From Atopsyche davidsoni (lineage: Eukaryota; Arthropoda; Insecta; Trichoptera; Hydrobiosidae), in NCBI GenBank assembly GCA_022113835.1, contig JAILWY010000010.1, forward strand, positions 9,013,001 to 9,077,000: 64,000 nucleotides of DNA, given 5' to 3'. The notes beneath the pieces were generated by a model. That model ran no database searches, was not told the DNA's origin, and worked only from the letters and a program-made list of their open reading frames with translations. The position numbers were made by a program, and so were the translations under genes. This document shows positions 1-13,356 of the stretch, one piece after another. How positions within the stretch are numbered: the first letter of the stretch is position 1; each line of letters begins with the position of its first letter.

Positions 1-1946
1 AAATTACTTTTAAAATATAAACATGTCATCTTATGAAGTAAATAAAGTAGATAAGTTTTTAAACATGAAAATAGCGGTATTGTTACGCCCAAAATTTGGT
101 ACGTTTAAATTGTATATTTGACAAGTATTTATTTTCTATTTTCTCGCAAGATTTTTCTATGGTAACACGTAAAACGTTGGCGCATTGAAATCGGCCGATG
201 AAAGTTTTGACACTTTTAACGGCAATGTGAATGAGAATAGAATCTTTAATTTGTAATGTTGTACAACACCAACTTAGTTATGCATTGGACCCAGGCTCGC
301 GTTTACTCATTATGACCCTGTACAGAATTAATAAAAAGCACCAAGCCATTCTCTTAGTTCATTCTTATGACTTCAAAAGGAATCGATTCTGAGAAAGAAA
401 TAGTTTTATGAAACTTTATCACTTTTATATTACACCGAACAATGCTTTGATCATTTTTATATGTTTTATAATAAGGCTCATAATAAAATGAAGTGCTTGT
501 TTTTCATTTTTTTTTTCTAATTTCTTTTTAAAACAAGAAAACTAAAATCTCAAGGAATATATTGTTTATAAGTTATTTTTCAAAGATCGTATTTTTCCAC
601 ATAAGCAAATATAATAAACAAGGTGTTATTAATTACATAAAATATGTCTCGTAAATGCTTAGAGTCGTACGGGGGGATGTCAATTAGATTCATATTCATT
701 GAACCAGAAAATGAAGTAAAGGTATTAATAATTATTTTAATCTTTATAAGTTTGCTATTTCTTGAAGGATAAATTTAAGCGATCAGATCTACAGACTTTT
801 AATTGAGATTATCTAATTAAAAAATATATATATAAAAATACAATTTATTTTTATAGTACATAATACAAAAAAATAAATCAATTAACAACACTAGTCCTTT
901 CCGTAAACAACATAATTTTATTCGAAAAAAAAAAAAAGTCATGCAGTAGCCAAAACATCAGAAACAAATTCACAAGATTGAATTTGTCGATATTGAAATA
1001 GGAAAAAGCTAAAATTAGGGCAGCGATGTATACATTTTTCAATGTTTTGAGAACATTTTGGATGTTAAGATTTGAATAAAGGTAGATCATGTTGTTTACG
1101 GTACATAAAAAAATATTATTTACAATAATAGTATAATATTGAAATAAGAAACAACTTTTTATATACATAAATGAAAACAAGGGGCGTAAGAATACACTAA
1201 ATAGTGAAGGAATAGTATATATCATATATAATATATTTTGAGGAAGATATATGTTTGGTTGAATGCAAGAGTAAAACTTATTACTAATAAAAAAAAGTAT
1301 TTAAATGGGTAGTACATAGTTAAAAATGTTAGCCGTGTGGCTTTTTTATCAGCAAACAGATACACGTGTGGTTAATACTACACCCGGCGGCACGTACGGA
1401 AATATACAGGTTACCTGTTACCTTTAGAGTCCAAAGATCGCCTGTAGAATGTAAAGCATTCTCATGTTATGAAGAGAGACTTCCATCACTACTGAAGTTA
1501 AGTATCATACCTACTTGACATTTATAAGTAAACACACCAAAAGACGCCTTATCTGTTTTAAGTATTTTCTATAGACTTAATGGATTTTTTAAATGTCGTA
1601 TAAAATTGATCAAGTTGCACAACGTCAAGTAAACCCGTCTTAGATTTAACAGTTAATCAGTCAATTAGGAATATCCAATGATAAACACTTTATACGCAGA
1701 AATTCAATATTCACATTTGTGATGTTTATTGGATTGCTAATATATCTCTATTTTCTCACATAACTTTCAAATTCAGTTGGATCAGCGAGCATAAAACTAA
1801 ATCAACTCACCATCTGATATCAGATCGGTAGCGTGAATTCCGTATGCGCAATAATGAATTGCTTGCCGAGAATACAATAAGTTGCTCTGTACATTTACCT
1901 ATAAACGTCGTTTACCCACCAAAAATGTATATATTACCTTTATTGA

Positions 1947-1984
1947 TATAAAATATTTATATAAATATATATAAATATTTTATA
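1947..1984. repeat. AT inverted repeat, 16-bp arms
   Basis: Perfect arms TATAAAATATTTATAT (1947-1962) and its complement (1969-1984) around a 6-base centre. In sequence this AT-rich it may be chance or microsatellite decay. Confidence 0.8.
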
Positions 1985-2136
1985 CTATTTATCTTTAGGA
2001 GATTATGTTTTGAGCAGAACTTATTCCACAACCGCTTTATATTTTAGGTTTAAATAAAACAAAGTACTTGGCTTATGATATATTAAAGGTTTATGACATT
2101 GAACAACGAAAAATCAGAATACAATATACTCGTAAT

Positions 2137-2193
<57 letters not shown>
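2137..2193. repeat. Compound (TC)n(TA)n(GA)n palindrome
   Basis: Fourteen bases of TC repeat run into 26 bases of TA repeat and then 17 bases of GA repeat, forming one self-complementary hairpin of about 57 bases. Flanks TACAATATA (left) and TATTATATTGTA (right) are also roughly complementary. This extends the palindrome to about 2120-2207. Confidence 0.9.
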
Positions 2194-3357
2194 TATTATA
2201 TTGTATATATATTATATGGTTTCTTTATTAAATAAAGTCCTCACCGAATTCTTAGAAATAGATTTATGAATAATTTTAGCATCCCAAAATCTATGTCTTT
2301 GATATGCATAACAATTGTCTTTTTTTGATTATTCATAAATAACAACTCTGTAATCGGCATAAGTATCAATAATATGTTTGTGTATTTGTAACCAATTATT
2401 TGTATAAATCAGACGATGTTTTCTCTAAACAGGCTTCCTGATTAAGCCTGAAATGAGAGTGCAAACTATCGTTGTTATTGGCGTGGTTGATTGGTTTCGC
2501 GGTTGACTAGTATACCGAAACATGTTCAGGCAAACGGGCGCCTGGTCCGATAAGCCGTGACCCTATCGGTGCCTCTGTTCAGCAATATATGTGCCTGACT
2601 AACACTGGGATGGAAACAAGAGATATTTCCTCATGTTGAGATTGTCGCTGCGCTATCAGTATTCATGATCACGTGGCCGTCATCAAAGTATCTAGTTTAA
2701 ACATAAATATTATAAAAGAAATGATATTTATCGATTTTGTAACTGTTATAATAATATTCCTTTTTTTATGACTCATTTTAAAATTTTATAAGCCTCAACA
2801 TCAAAATATTTTTTTAAAATTATATCTGCAACGAAACTAATATAAAAGTCATTAAGAGCTTGTTTTCCTTTATTCTCAAAGGAATTTTATACAAACCGCA
2901 ACGTGCATATTTTGTACTGACACAGTTACTTTTTTAAAAGATTATTTGAAATTACTAACAAAAAAAAACAATTTTTAAAATACGTGTTCTCTATTTATTA
3001 ATTAATGATTTAAAATATTTTGACAATTGATGAAATCTTATTCCTTGTACAAAACAGTAGTTGGCTGAGAGATAATATCAAATCCAATTAATGTTAATTA
3101 CAGAGTTAGAGGCTCGCATCCTGCATTTCAGAAAAACATTGTCAAAGACGCCGGAAGTTAGAGAACGCTTAGTTCCTGGAAGCCCCTTTTGAGCAATACG
3201 GCTTCGAACAGTCAAGTTAATAAGCCGGTTTACAGTGAATTGTTTTTCATGTAAGTGAACTTTACGAGCGGCAGGCATTCATAACTACATTCTCAATGTC
3301 GAGTCTATTAAACGCACACGTTTAAAATAAAACTTTAGCTCTCAAATACATCATTGA

Positions 3358-3360
<3 letters not shown>

Positions 3361-3391
<31 letters not shown>
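3361..3391. repeat. (TA)15 microsatellite
   Basis: Uninterrupted TA dinucleotide run followed by AATCTAC. Confidence 0.95.
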
Positions 3392-3393
<2 letters not shown>

Positions 3394-6300
3394 CTACATT
3401 TTCGAGGATTTAAGCCCAGAGGTTTTTTTTTCACTGAAAACTGGAGGTTGCCAATTATTTATTAAACTTTTAAATATCGCATCAAAAAATTCAATCGACA
3501 TTATATATATTTTTATTTAATTTCTAGTTCAAATGTTGAAGCATACACAAAGAGGTCTGACTCTTAAATTCTGATTTTGCGTATACATTTGAAAGTAAAT
3601 AATTTGATTTTCTTTCAATCAACTCGTAGTCATTATTCCCAATAAATAAAATAAATTTTCAACTACTGTTTTTTTCTGTTATAACTGTTTATAAGTTGGC
3701 GTGTACTGATAAAAACAAAGGTTAAATTCAAAACTAAATGGTTGATAATTTTTAAATTATTTTTTCTTTCGCTATTAATGTATCAAAAAAAGCTTAATGC
3801 TCTAGTAATATCTAACTCAATGGCCCAGTAGTTAGAGAAACTGAAATTATTTTTAATTTGTGTTTTCTGACAGGCGGACTTGATATTGATATTTTGGGTC
3901 CACGAACTATATGCGTTTTAAAATGTGTATTTTAAAACTACTACTTTCATTAGATATTTTATATAAACAAAATAAATTTGAGAATAGTTGTCATGATTTC
4001 AGGAATTGTAACTTTTTTAAAATAAAATCAATGCATGATTTTTCATTCCATTGCGTTTGCTGACCATTTGATTGCAAATATTGAAGTAACCTGTAACTTC
4101 ACGAGCATAAAGATAACCTGCAATATTAATAATTTAAAATTGTAAATACAGAATTGGTACGAAATCAACAACTATAATACATATTTTTATTTGCTTAAAT
4201 CTACAAGAAAATTTTAAATAAGTGGTTAGTAAATTGAATAGTAATTTTTTTAGGCATCTTCCTTACACATTTTTTATCTTAGCGGTTTTATAAACAGAAT
4301 TAAGCTTTATTACTTGATATATTGTGAAAAAAAGATAAAACCCTATAGATGGCGGCAATAGAATATTCACTTAAAGCACATTGAAATAAAAATACAGATT
4401 TATGAACAAGTTTACGTTTTAGAAAGGTCTTTATAAACCCAAAGATCTTGGTATTAACATACTTGGAGGAAAGCACTGAAGTTAAGATAGAAGGATTAAG
4501 ATGAATGTTGAAGAAGAACAATGCTCATCTGGGAACTACCTCACAAGGCACCGCACCTGCATTATCCATGACAGAGCGCACAGTTTGAATATTACTTCTT
4601 AGTTTAATTATCTGAAGTATTTTTCCACTTCCGTGTCAAAAAATCATCCAAATTAAAGTCCTCGCCCAAGATTATCTACTTAATAAATTTGGAATAAAAC
4701 AGTTGAATATACCGTACATTTATATGATATAATATTATTTTTTGTGCATTTATTAATAATAAACAAAAAAGAGAATTCAACTTTCATCACAATTATTTAT
4801 GTTTTCTCTCATTAACTAAGCAATAACATTGTGTGTTTTTTTAAATATTTTTATAGTAATAAAACATTGGATCATTGTAATACTTAAAACACCAAGCAGC
4901 AGTCGAGATCAAATATGCAGAACCCTAGAAGATAGTTTAATATAAAACAGTGACATCTCAGCCTTCTACAGCGGTTGGAATTTATATAAAATGTAAGCTT
5001 GCGCTCAGGTCAATAGAATCGATAAAACCGGTTAAAAAACTTTTTATCCAAATACTCATCGATTTATGTACTCTGTTTACATGCATTTGTTGCATGTTGT
5101 AAGTTTCTGTCTAAAAAAGTTTCATTTTAGACCGGTTGTTTTGGGTATAGACAAAAATCTAATCAACAATATTTGTTTTTAAATAGAAATCATTATTGAA
5201 ATTTATAAAAGAGTTTATCAACATCGCCGAGGACACACTTTTTTGTGTATTCTTTTTTCCTTGCTGCCTTTCTAGTGGTAATTATATAAATGTTTACTAA
5301 TTATAAAATGTAAAGGTTTTTAAAGACCACGTCCAGTCAGCCGTCAACCTTCGAATCACTGTACTTGTGCAAAGTAATTATACAATCGTCTGTCGACAAA
5401 ACGTCTTAGGAATACGAATCTTGTCACGCTACTTTATAATATTTCAAATCTTATTCATGAACATGCAGACAATAATGTATGTAAGTATTATTCTTCAATG
5501 CAAAAATATGCAAACCATTGAAAAGACGTGAAGTGTGCCAATGACGTCTTATATTTTGTACACGTAGGTTGATAAATCATATTTTCAACGATATATTTTT
5601 TACGCTAGATAAACAGAAATGCTACACGTTACTTAATCTTAACTGAACCGTACATATGGTATAAATATATTTATATTTTATCTGAAGCCAACGACTAGAC
5701 TTATTATTGTAAATTATATATTATTATCGTGTTTCTTTCAGTGGTTTGTTTTTAATTGTCGTATATCATTATAATAATATAAAATGCACCGTATGTTCGT
5801 TGACAAAAATGTATCAAAATATATAACCATCGGGAAATCAGGATAAGGCCATATTTGAATTGTTGTTATTAAATAAAATACCAAAAACAATTAACGATGA
5901 CAAACGATTGGCAAAGCATAGGGATGTATTATATTTTATAGCTTAAAATAATAAATACCATAAAACCCGGTAACGGCTTATTATAAAATATTTTTTGTGT
6001 TGAAATATTAATATTTGTGATTAAACGAAAAAATAATATCAAATTAAGGCAGATAACTTCGTATTATTCGTGGTATTATATTTTACATGTTTACAAATCG
6101 ATTTTAGATTTTAATAATTTACCTAGCTATTATTGTTTCAGTTGCTTTAATACCACTACAACAGTTGTGTCTAACATAATAAAGTATTGAATATTATAAC
6201 TAAATAAGAAAACGTGTATTTGAATGAAAATATGACCGTTTATTCAGCTGTTTTTATAATGTATATATCTTCAATAATAAATATTATACAGGCTTTGGGA

Positions 6301-7098
6301 AACTTAAAACGTAACGCAAAAGATATGTCGAAGAACATAATTTGTAAACGATTTCCAAATGTCGTTTACTTTTTTATACACATTGTTAAATGTATTTATT
6401 TTTTTCAAATAAATTTGCACAAATAGGTGTAAAAATCCAGATTATTATAACGTCATAACAAGGTCGTCTTAAATTAAAATTACTGAGTTATGCTGGTACA
6501 GTAATTTATATAATTTAATATATACGCATGCAGTTATTAGAAAGTTCAATATTTTATTATTTCGGTCTCTCTGTAATATCCATTTGGCATTTCGTATGAA
6601 GTAGGCTTCATCATAACCAAAAAAACGTATCCACACTAGTGAATACTAAAGACATGCAGCCCCTTCTATCCGGAATAGACGAGGTGATGAATTATTAATA
6701 AACCGTTCCATTTCTCTTCCTATTTTCTATGGCATACAATTGTTATTACAAACTTTAAAAAGGTCAGCAATAAAGCCTAATACGCAAAACTATATACATG
6801 ATTTATATATATAATTCTTTTAAATGTGATATTTAATACAATATATGATTTATATTCATTAATGAATATTTAATGACATAAGCCGTGTTACTAAATGTAA
6901 CGTCGAATACATCCAACATAAATATAGTTTTTAACGTTCATATTCAAAAATAGAAAAATGTGCATGTATAGTAATGGAAACATGCATTCAAAACACTAAA
7001 ATATTAGTTCATAATGCACTATTTGTAAAAAAATATTTCTGCCAAAATATTTTATAGCGGCGCAAGTGCATACACCGGGTGAGGTGAAATATCCAGGT

Positions 7099-7176
7099 CT
7101 CCCCCACCTCCCTCCACCCCCTCCATCCCCTCCACCCCCTCCATCCCCTCCATCCCCTCCCCTCTCCCCGCCCGCC
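7099..7176. repeat. C-rich minisatellite (CCCCTCCAT/C units)
   Basis: About eight diverged units of roughly 9-10 bases built on CCCCTCCAT and CCCCTCCAC. The minus strand therefore carries many closely spaced GGGG and GGG runs and could form a G-quadruplex. Confidence 0.9.
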
Positions 7177-7335
7177 TACGCGTAGGGCGCAATTACAAGA
7201 ATCGATTTCATAACGGCGGGAGCGCGCCCGGTGCACGTTGGCGCATGGGCATCGCGGATCAGCGATCGCCGATCGCCGGACGCCGAACGCCGACCGCTGC
7301 ACGCGAACGCATCCCAGCAGGTGCTCGCGCGCTCG

Positions 7336-7343
7336 TGACGTCA
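7336..7343. promoter_or_regulatory. CRE-type palindrome TGACGTCA
   Basis: A full consensus CREB/ATF site inside the GC-rich island. Its location in a CpG-rich patch favours a regulatory role, but eight-base matches also occur by chance. Confidence 0.4.
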
Positions 7344-7455
7344 CCGCGACGACCTTGAACCTACCGGCGTCGTCGCTTGGCTCGGCTTTCTCGTGGTCAC
7401 TTACACGCTGGTGCCTACTTCCCGAAGCCGGCGGTTTTGTGAGATTCGGAACCCG

Positions 7456-10400
7456 AACACTAATTATATTAAGCTAGTTTCATACACTAATTATATTAAA
7501 TACTAAGCAACTATTTTCCAGAGGGGTGCGGTTGTTATAAACATAATGCAGATAGAACGATTGAAAACTTAATGAGATAATTGAAAATCAGATTGTATAA
7601 TTGAAAGTATGGTGTAAGATACGAAATTGTATTTTTTACCGAACAGAAATTTCCCGTTACGTTCTATTATTTATTTTCCTATTTTATTGTATATAATAAT
7701 AGTATGATATAAATTATTATATTGATATGATATCACAATATACTTACTATGTTGTAAATTTAAATTCAAACGTCAATCTTCAGGTGCATGTAGATCAGAT
7801 ATTCAATATACTCACGATCAGAAATACAGGTTGATTATTAAATCTGGACATGGCACAACATGGACGAGGGGTGTGCATGATATTGATTTGAATTGTACAC
7901 AGAAGAAGTGCAGTACAACAACTGATTTATAGGTTTATCAAGTAATATTTATTTATATTAGTTTATATTAAACTATGGGTATCAACTTTTATCAAAATAT
8001 ATTAGGTTTATATCTGTGATAATATTTTTTATAATAAATAATTTAAAGGAAATCGTTAATTGTTCCCCATCACTACGCTATTTTTGCGGCTGTTGGTGGT
8101 TTTGTATACTTGGATGTTAAGGTGCGTAATTTGTAATTCTAAATCTGTCGTTTTTGGTTTAGTTTATGGAAATCTTGATAATAAATTTACGTGGCTAAGT
8201 ACCAAAGTAAATTATTTTGTTTTTATTGGTTTTTTGAATTTGAATTCTGGTCTCACAGGTTGTTTTACCTAGTTACCATATTATTTTATTAGAATGTTTG
8301 ATCCCACGTGTATAATGATTGTGTTTAAATATAAGAAAATCAGGATATTTATGTATTGTATTCAATTCAGTTTTAACATTTTACATAAGTGGGATAAGCC
8401 GCCATTGTGGAGCGGGGGCAAACTAATTACTGAGCGCTGCAGTCCACCCTGTGTGCATTATAAACTTTGATGTGACGTTCACTTGGTTGCTTTTGCGTAA
8501 CATAGAGCTGAAATAGAACATGTTATTACAGTATATCATGATCGGATATTAAACCTCAGATAGACATAGTGATAGACTAGGGAAACAATAGCCTGTCAAA
8601 ATCATTCTCACGTAGAAACATAGGACAACGTATTTGTTCGTAAAACCAATGTTTCTTTTTATTTAATCAGTTTTTCTTGCTCAAATTTATAATAATTATG
8701 ATATGAAGTAATATTTTATCATGCTGTTATCACTGTTTTATATCAAATTTAATACAGATTGAATAATATACAAAATAATGTAAGCGTTGTCATTACATTT
8801 GTATTTTGAATAATATAAAAAGTTAAATTGTGATATTAAACATTAATGCTAGTTTCCGTTGCGATTTCTATAGTTTTGTAAAGTATGCCATGCAAGTAAA
8901 GTTCTCAAAATATGCAATCTGTAATTATTTCTTTGACGTTTGTTGCTGGGTACATTGGACACTGGCAGTTGAATCACGGGCTGTTGACTTTGGCGGTGAC
9001 GACCATACGGTATTCCGTTAGCGTTTATTCATGCCAACGGCTGAAGTAAAACGATGTCATTGTTATTTAAACATATTATAGAAAAAATTGAAGTTACTTA
9101 TGATAATATTGCACTCTATCGATAGTCCATTTATTTAATGAAGTTAACTTTTATGATTTCCATTTAGAATGTATTCCCTTTAAATAAATGAGTAGCAAGC
9201 TTATTACATTTAATTAAAAAGCGAGATTATTGAAAATCAAAAAGTATTTTTACTATATAGTTAAATTTCTATTTTTCTCTCTTTCTGAATAGAATTTTAT
9301 ATTTGAATCTTAATTAATTATTTTAAAGCAATACAAAAAAACACGAAAAATTATTCATAAATAAAAAAATAGGCATGACTAGCAATTTATTGATACTATA
9401 TAGCAATGTTCTTCAATATACTCAAAATCTTAATATTATATAGTAATATTGAAAAAAAATTATTACCTTAAAAACTGTCTTTTCAATTCCGAAAATTAAA
9501 TAAAAGGTTCGCTAAATATCTTTGAAGAAATCAAACCCTAAAAAAACAAAACTTCGAGACTGTGTTCTATATTTTATTCTCGTAAAAGTTCTGAATTTTA
9601 GAATTGTGTGGACAAAGTCACGAGATATTTCATGTATCTAATCCCAAAATATTGGTCTGCTTCAAACTAAATGTCACGAGCGTGGAAAATTGACGGCCAA
9701 TCAATTTATATGACGTTCAATGCCAACGAATGGTCCGTTCTGGTGGCATGGTAACTATAATTTTACTATGAGAAACAATGGAGCAGACATTAGTTGGTAA
9801 GAAATGTTCTTAGAGCAATCTCAGATGTCGTCCCAAGCACGTTGAATATAATACTGTGTTTTACGTCCACCATCTTCGTATACGTGTAATTATTTGTCGG
9901 CATCAGCACACTTTTTATTGTTTACTAATCTGTATTTGACTATTTGACTGTACACAGAGAATACAGACACAAATAGAGGTGAGGCTAAGGTTAATCACAT
10001 AAATTGTAAAAAAACACAGACAAGGTATGTTCCTCACCTTTAGCTGTGTGAGATAATACCTTACCACATTATTCGCAGCGAGGTATTATATTAGCACCTC
10101 TGAATATAAACTAAGTTTATATGTTTTTCACAAAATCTACAGAATTATTTTTCCATGTTTTAAACCGATTTAAAAAATTATAATAACTGGCGATGTAGTT
10201 TTATTTTTTTTCGAAAAATATTAATTCTTTCTTGATGAAATAAAACGAATGTTTTTATACCTCAAATATGAAAACGTCAATTTTTTTTACGTATTTGCAG
10301 TATTATATTATTTTAAGATATATTAATATAAGATAAGCTTTGTATGTAAATTTGTTTCAATCAGATATAACTAATTTTCATTTGGAAAATCAAGTAAATA

Positions 10401-13245
10401 TTTCATGTCATCAGCTAAGTTAAATCAAATGTAAATTATTATTTAAGCAAGAAAGCTGAAGTGAATATTGCTTGTATGAATTTATCCTTAGATACAATTA
10501 AACAAATGTAAAATTTTCATTGTTTCCTTTTAAGTAACTGTGTACTTGCGATTGCATCTTTACAAATATATTTTTAAACTTTGCAATAAAATATATGGAG
10601 GATGTACTTTACCACTGCCAGATTGACTTAAAATACTTTGTTGACGATATATCAAAAATACCTAATGGAGAATATTGACCAGCGGAAGCATTAGTATCCG
10701 ATTCAAGAACGTCAATAGAAACGGCGGTTAACAATTGCGATTTACTCTGAGGTCGAAATGCAAGCGGCCAATTGATAGCGCAAATTCGAAAACAGATCTT
10801 CAAATATAACTGACGGAGAACATATTTTGACCTAAATCTAGAGCTTACACGTTAAAATGATTTGTCATATATTCTAAGTCAAATGTGTAATAGTTGTCTA
10901 TTTAAAATGCTAAAATATTTATTTACGATGCTATTCTTTCGAAATATATTATTCTAAGAAAGGTGTTTCACGAGCTTCAATTAAATTTTTCTGCTTTGAA
11001 GATAACACAAATAAAATTCTGCATAATAATTTATTTTGCTTCTTTGTATTGCATAAAAAATAAATAACAATAATCAAGGTGTTTCACGAGTTCAATTCGT
11101 GTTTTCTGCTTTGAAGATAACACAAATAAAATTCTGCATAATAATTTATTTTGCTTGTTTGTATTGCATAAAAAATAAATAACAATGATCAAAAGCGCCG
11201 GCAGTCAATAGCAAATTTTTGTTTTTATTATTTGCTCCGTTTCTTACAAGTTTAATGTTTGTAAATAAAGTATGCAGTACAACTAGATTTTAAGGTGGAT
11301 TGAGGAAAAGTAAAATTTACTTCAAACAGTCTGTTTACTCCCTAGCAATACTGTTTTTTTTACCTTGGCACGTATATTAAAAGCGCGATGCACTCGATAC
11401 TTGTTATACCTACACCTATGTATTGAACGTTGAAAATATGCAAAATATTATGTATGCTTGGCGACCTGCCCACACTCTGATAGGCACGCACGGCTTGAAG
11501 TTCCATAGTTCCATGGACGATGGACAAGTACATATCTGGACCACTCCGCTAATGCACTCGTACAATAACTAAGTACTTATATTGGGTCGCTATTTGATTT
11601 TCATTCAATACCAGTATATAAAGTTAGATTCATAACAAATGATAAATACATTAATAATGATTGTATGGCTTTATAAATTCATTTTCAATAACTATTTTAA
11701 AAAAAAGAATATATCATCTCTTTTTCTAAAATAATGTTGAAGACAAATCTGTAAACTACATGTTCATAAATAGTTTCAAGAAATTCAGAAAAGCGGAAAT
11801 CATAACATGTTATCTAAAAATACTGCATGAGAAAAATGAAATAAATACCAAAGTAAAATCCTGTTTTTTTTAATTGAAAATTGATAAATACGATATGAAC
11901 GTTTTTGTTGAACCAAACATTCAATAAATATTTGTACTTTTGTTTTATTTTACAGAAAATAATTTTTGGACTTTAACAATTATTCAAAGGGTTCCTATAG
12001 TTCTAGTAGCCAAATAAATTTTGTAATTCCTTAATATCAGAACATAGAAAAATCTCGGTTTGCTCGTCAATGTTAATTAGTAACATCTTACATATTCTTG
12101 TCCCCTATAAGACTTTTTATTAAGAGAAATCATAGTCTGAGTCTTAGAATAAACCCGACTAGGGTCCAATGTTATAAATAAAACAATTTGATTTATCTTT
12201 CAAAAAAGGAGAGTCATGGAAGGGTATAAGGTCATTAGGAAAATAAACTCAAGAAAACCATAAAAAAGTAATACATATTGTAGGGTATATCAAAAATATA
12301 ACTTATCGTGATGTTTTCTGCTCTGGTGTCTTATGTTATTATTATTAAATCGTGTTACGTAATAATAAATTATAAAGTAAAATTGAAATATTTTAAAACT
12401 TAATTTACGATTTTATCAAAATGACTTAATATATGCATAAAAACTTTTATTAAAATCAATAAATACCATTGAATCATAAATTGTTTTATGCGTAGTATAT
12501 GTGAGAACATAATTCAGAAAATCAATGCTTTCATAGAAGTCATAATAAATGTTAAAATAAATTCAATATTTATTTTAATTTGGTAGTTGATTGATTGTTT
12601 TATTTAAAACATTTTGACAAATATTGTGAATGAGTAATAACACAAGAAAAACTTTATTTTTACACTTCCACGTGAGCAGTGTATGAGAAAAGTATATTAT
12701 CAAAGCAACCTTCGATTCGTTTGACATTCAAATGTATCATTTCCATTTGCCCCTTTTGAATAAATCAATAGATAAAATGAGCCAAGATCAGATTTGTAAC
12801 CGAGTAGAATTAATGTAAGCATATAAATATATACAGAAGCATTTAAAAACATCTGTGTGTATTAGAGTTTTTCTCAATAATCTTGTTCACAAACATCTTC
12901 ACTAGCAGCTAAATAAAAGTATAATGAAGGCTTTTTTATTTGGTATTTAATCGTGTACCTGCAACAACAAAAAATATTTGCAGTTGTATAAACACACATG
13001 GAAGTTGATTTTTTCCATCTTTAAAAATAGATTTTTGTGACGCCATCGTAATTCGATTTAAGCACTCAAATATATTTGTAATAAATTGAATTTCAGTTCT
13101 ATGGAAGTACCCTTTCCCTTGGCTGTATTATAATATATTTGTGTATGAATTTTTTTATATTTGTATTTTAAAGAAACTATATATATAACCCTAATGAAAG
13201 TAACATTTTTTGTATACACAATAATTCTTTTTTTCTTTGCTACAG
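7456..13245. other. AT-rich stretch upstream of first visible bestrophin exon
   Basis: No gene is recognised. It probably contains intron or 5' flank of bestrophin. Its only clear structure is the 116-bp tandem duplication at 10960-11190. A 15-base direct repeat CACTAATTATATTAA occurs twice at about 7457-7500. Confidence 0.55.
10960..11190. repeat. Tandem duplication, 116-bp unit x2
   Basis: Two adjacent copies start AAGGTGTTTCACGAG at 10960 and 11076 and end AACAATAATC / AACAATGATC. They differ mainly in a short segment after CACGAG and at a few single bases. Near identity suggests a recent local duplication. Neither copy codes. Confidence 0.92.
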
Positions 13246-13356
13246 ATGGCGAGGAAGTGTGTACAAGCTGGTATGGAGAGAGCTTCTAGCATATCTGGCA
13301 CTATATTACACCATAAATATTGTGTACAGATATGCACTGAACGAACAACAACAAAA
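13246..13356 (+). CDS. Bestrophin exon (first visible): TM1 region
   Basis: The acceptor is tttgctacag and the donor is AAAA|gtaatt. The exon starts on the third base of a codon, which suits an Arg, and ends two bases into a Lys codon. It encodes [20 protein letters not shown] and a following [15 protein letters not shown] stretch. This is the end of the cytoplasmic N-terminus and the first membrane helix of bestrophins. Trp-Arg-Gly-Ser at the start is a family landmark. Confidence 0.93.

Larger units (their letters stand above)
1..7050. other. AT-rich region with no recognised gene
   Basis: It holds short chance reading frames only. Visible structures are small AT inverted repeats, a compound microsatellite palindrome and a (TA)n tract. 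One slightly GC-richer patch at about 2440-2590 has no family I recognise. It is either the 5' flank or the first intron of the bestrophin gene. The missing first coding exon was looked for here by eye (ATG-ACN-GTN start, exon ending in an Arg codon at a donor) and was not found. Confidence 0.6.
7057..7455. promoter_or_regulatory. Isolated CpG/GC-rich island, candidate promoter or 5' exon
   Basis: This is the only long GC- and CpG-rich stretch outside coding exons in the window. It contains a C-rich minisatellite (7099-7176), a run of short CGATCGCCG-like repeats (about 7250-7310) and a CRE-type TGACGTCA at 7336-7343. Reading frames in it are repetitive and not protein-like. It lies 5.8 kb before the first visible bestrophin exon on the same strand. 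It could be that gene's promoter or 5' UTR exon, or belong to an unseen transcript. Confidence 0.45.

Noticed and set aside
6214..6426. Open frame containing MTVYSAVF, resembling a bestrophin MTV start
   Set aside because: The following residues do not match the bestrophin N-terminus, and no donor in the required phase follows.
7238..7477. Open frames on both strands of the GC-rich island
   Set aside because: They consist of Arg/Gly/Trp repeats generated by the minisatellite and CpG runs, with no protein-like pattern.
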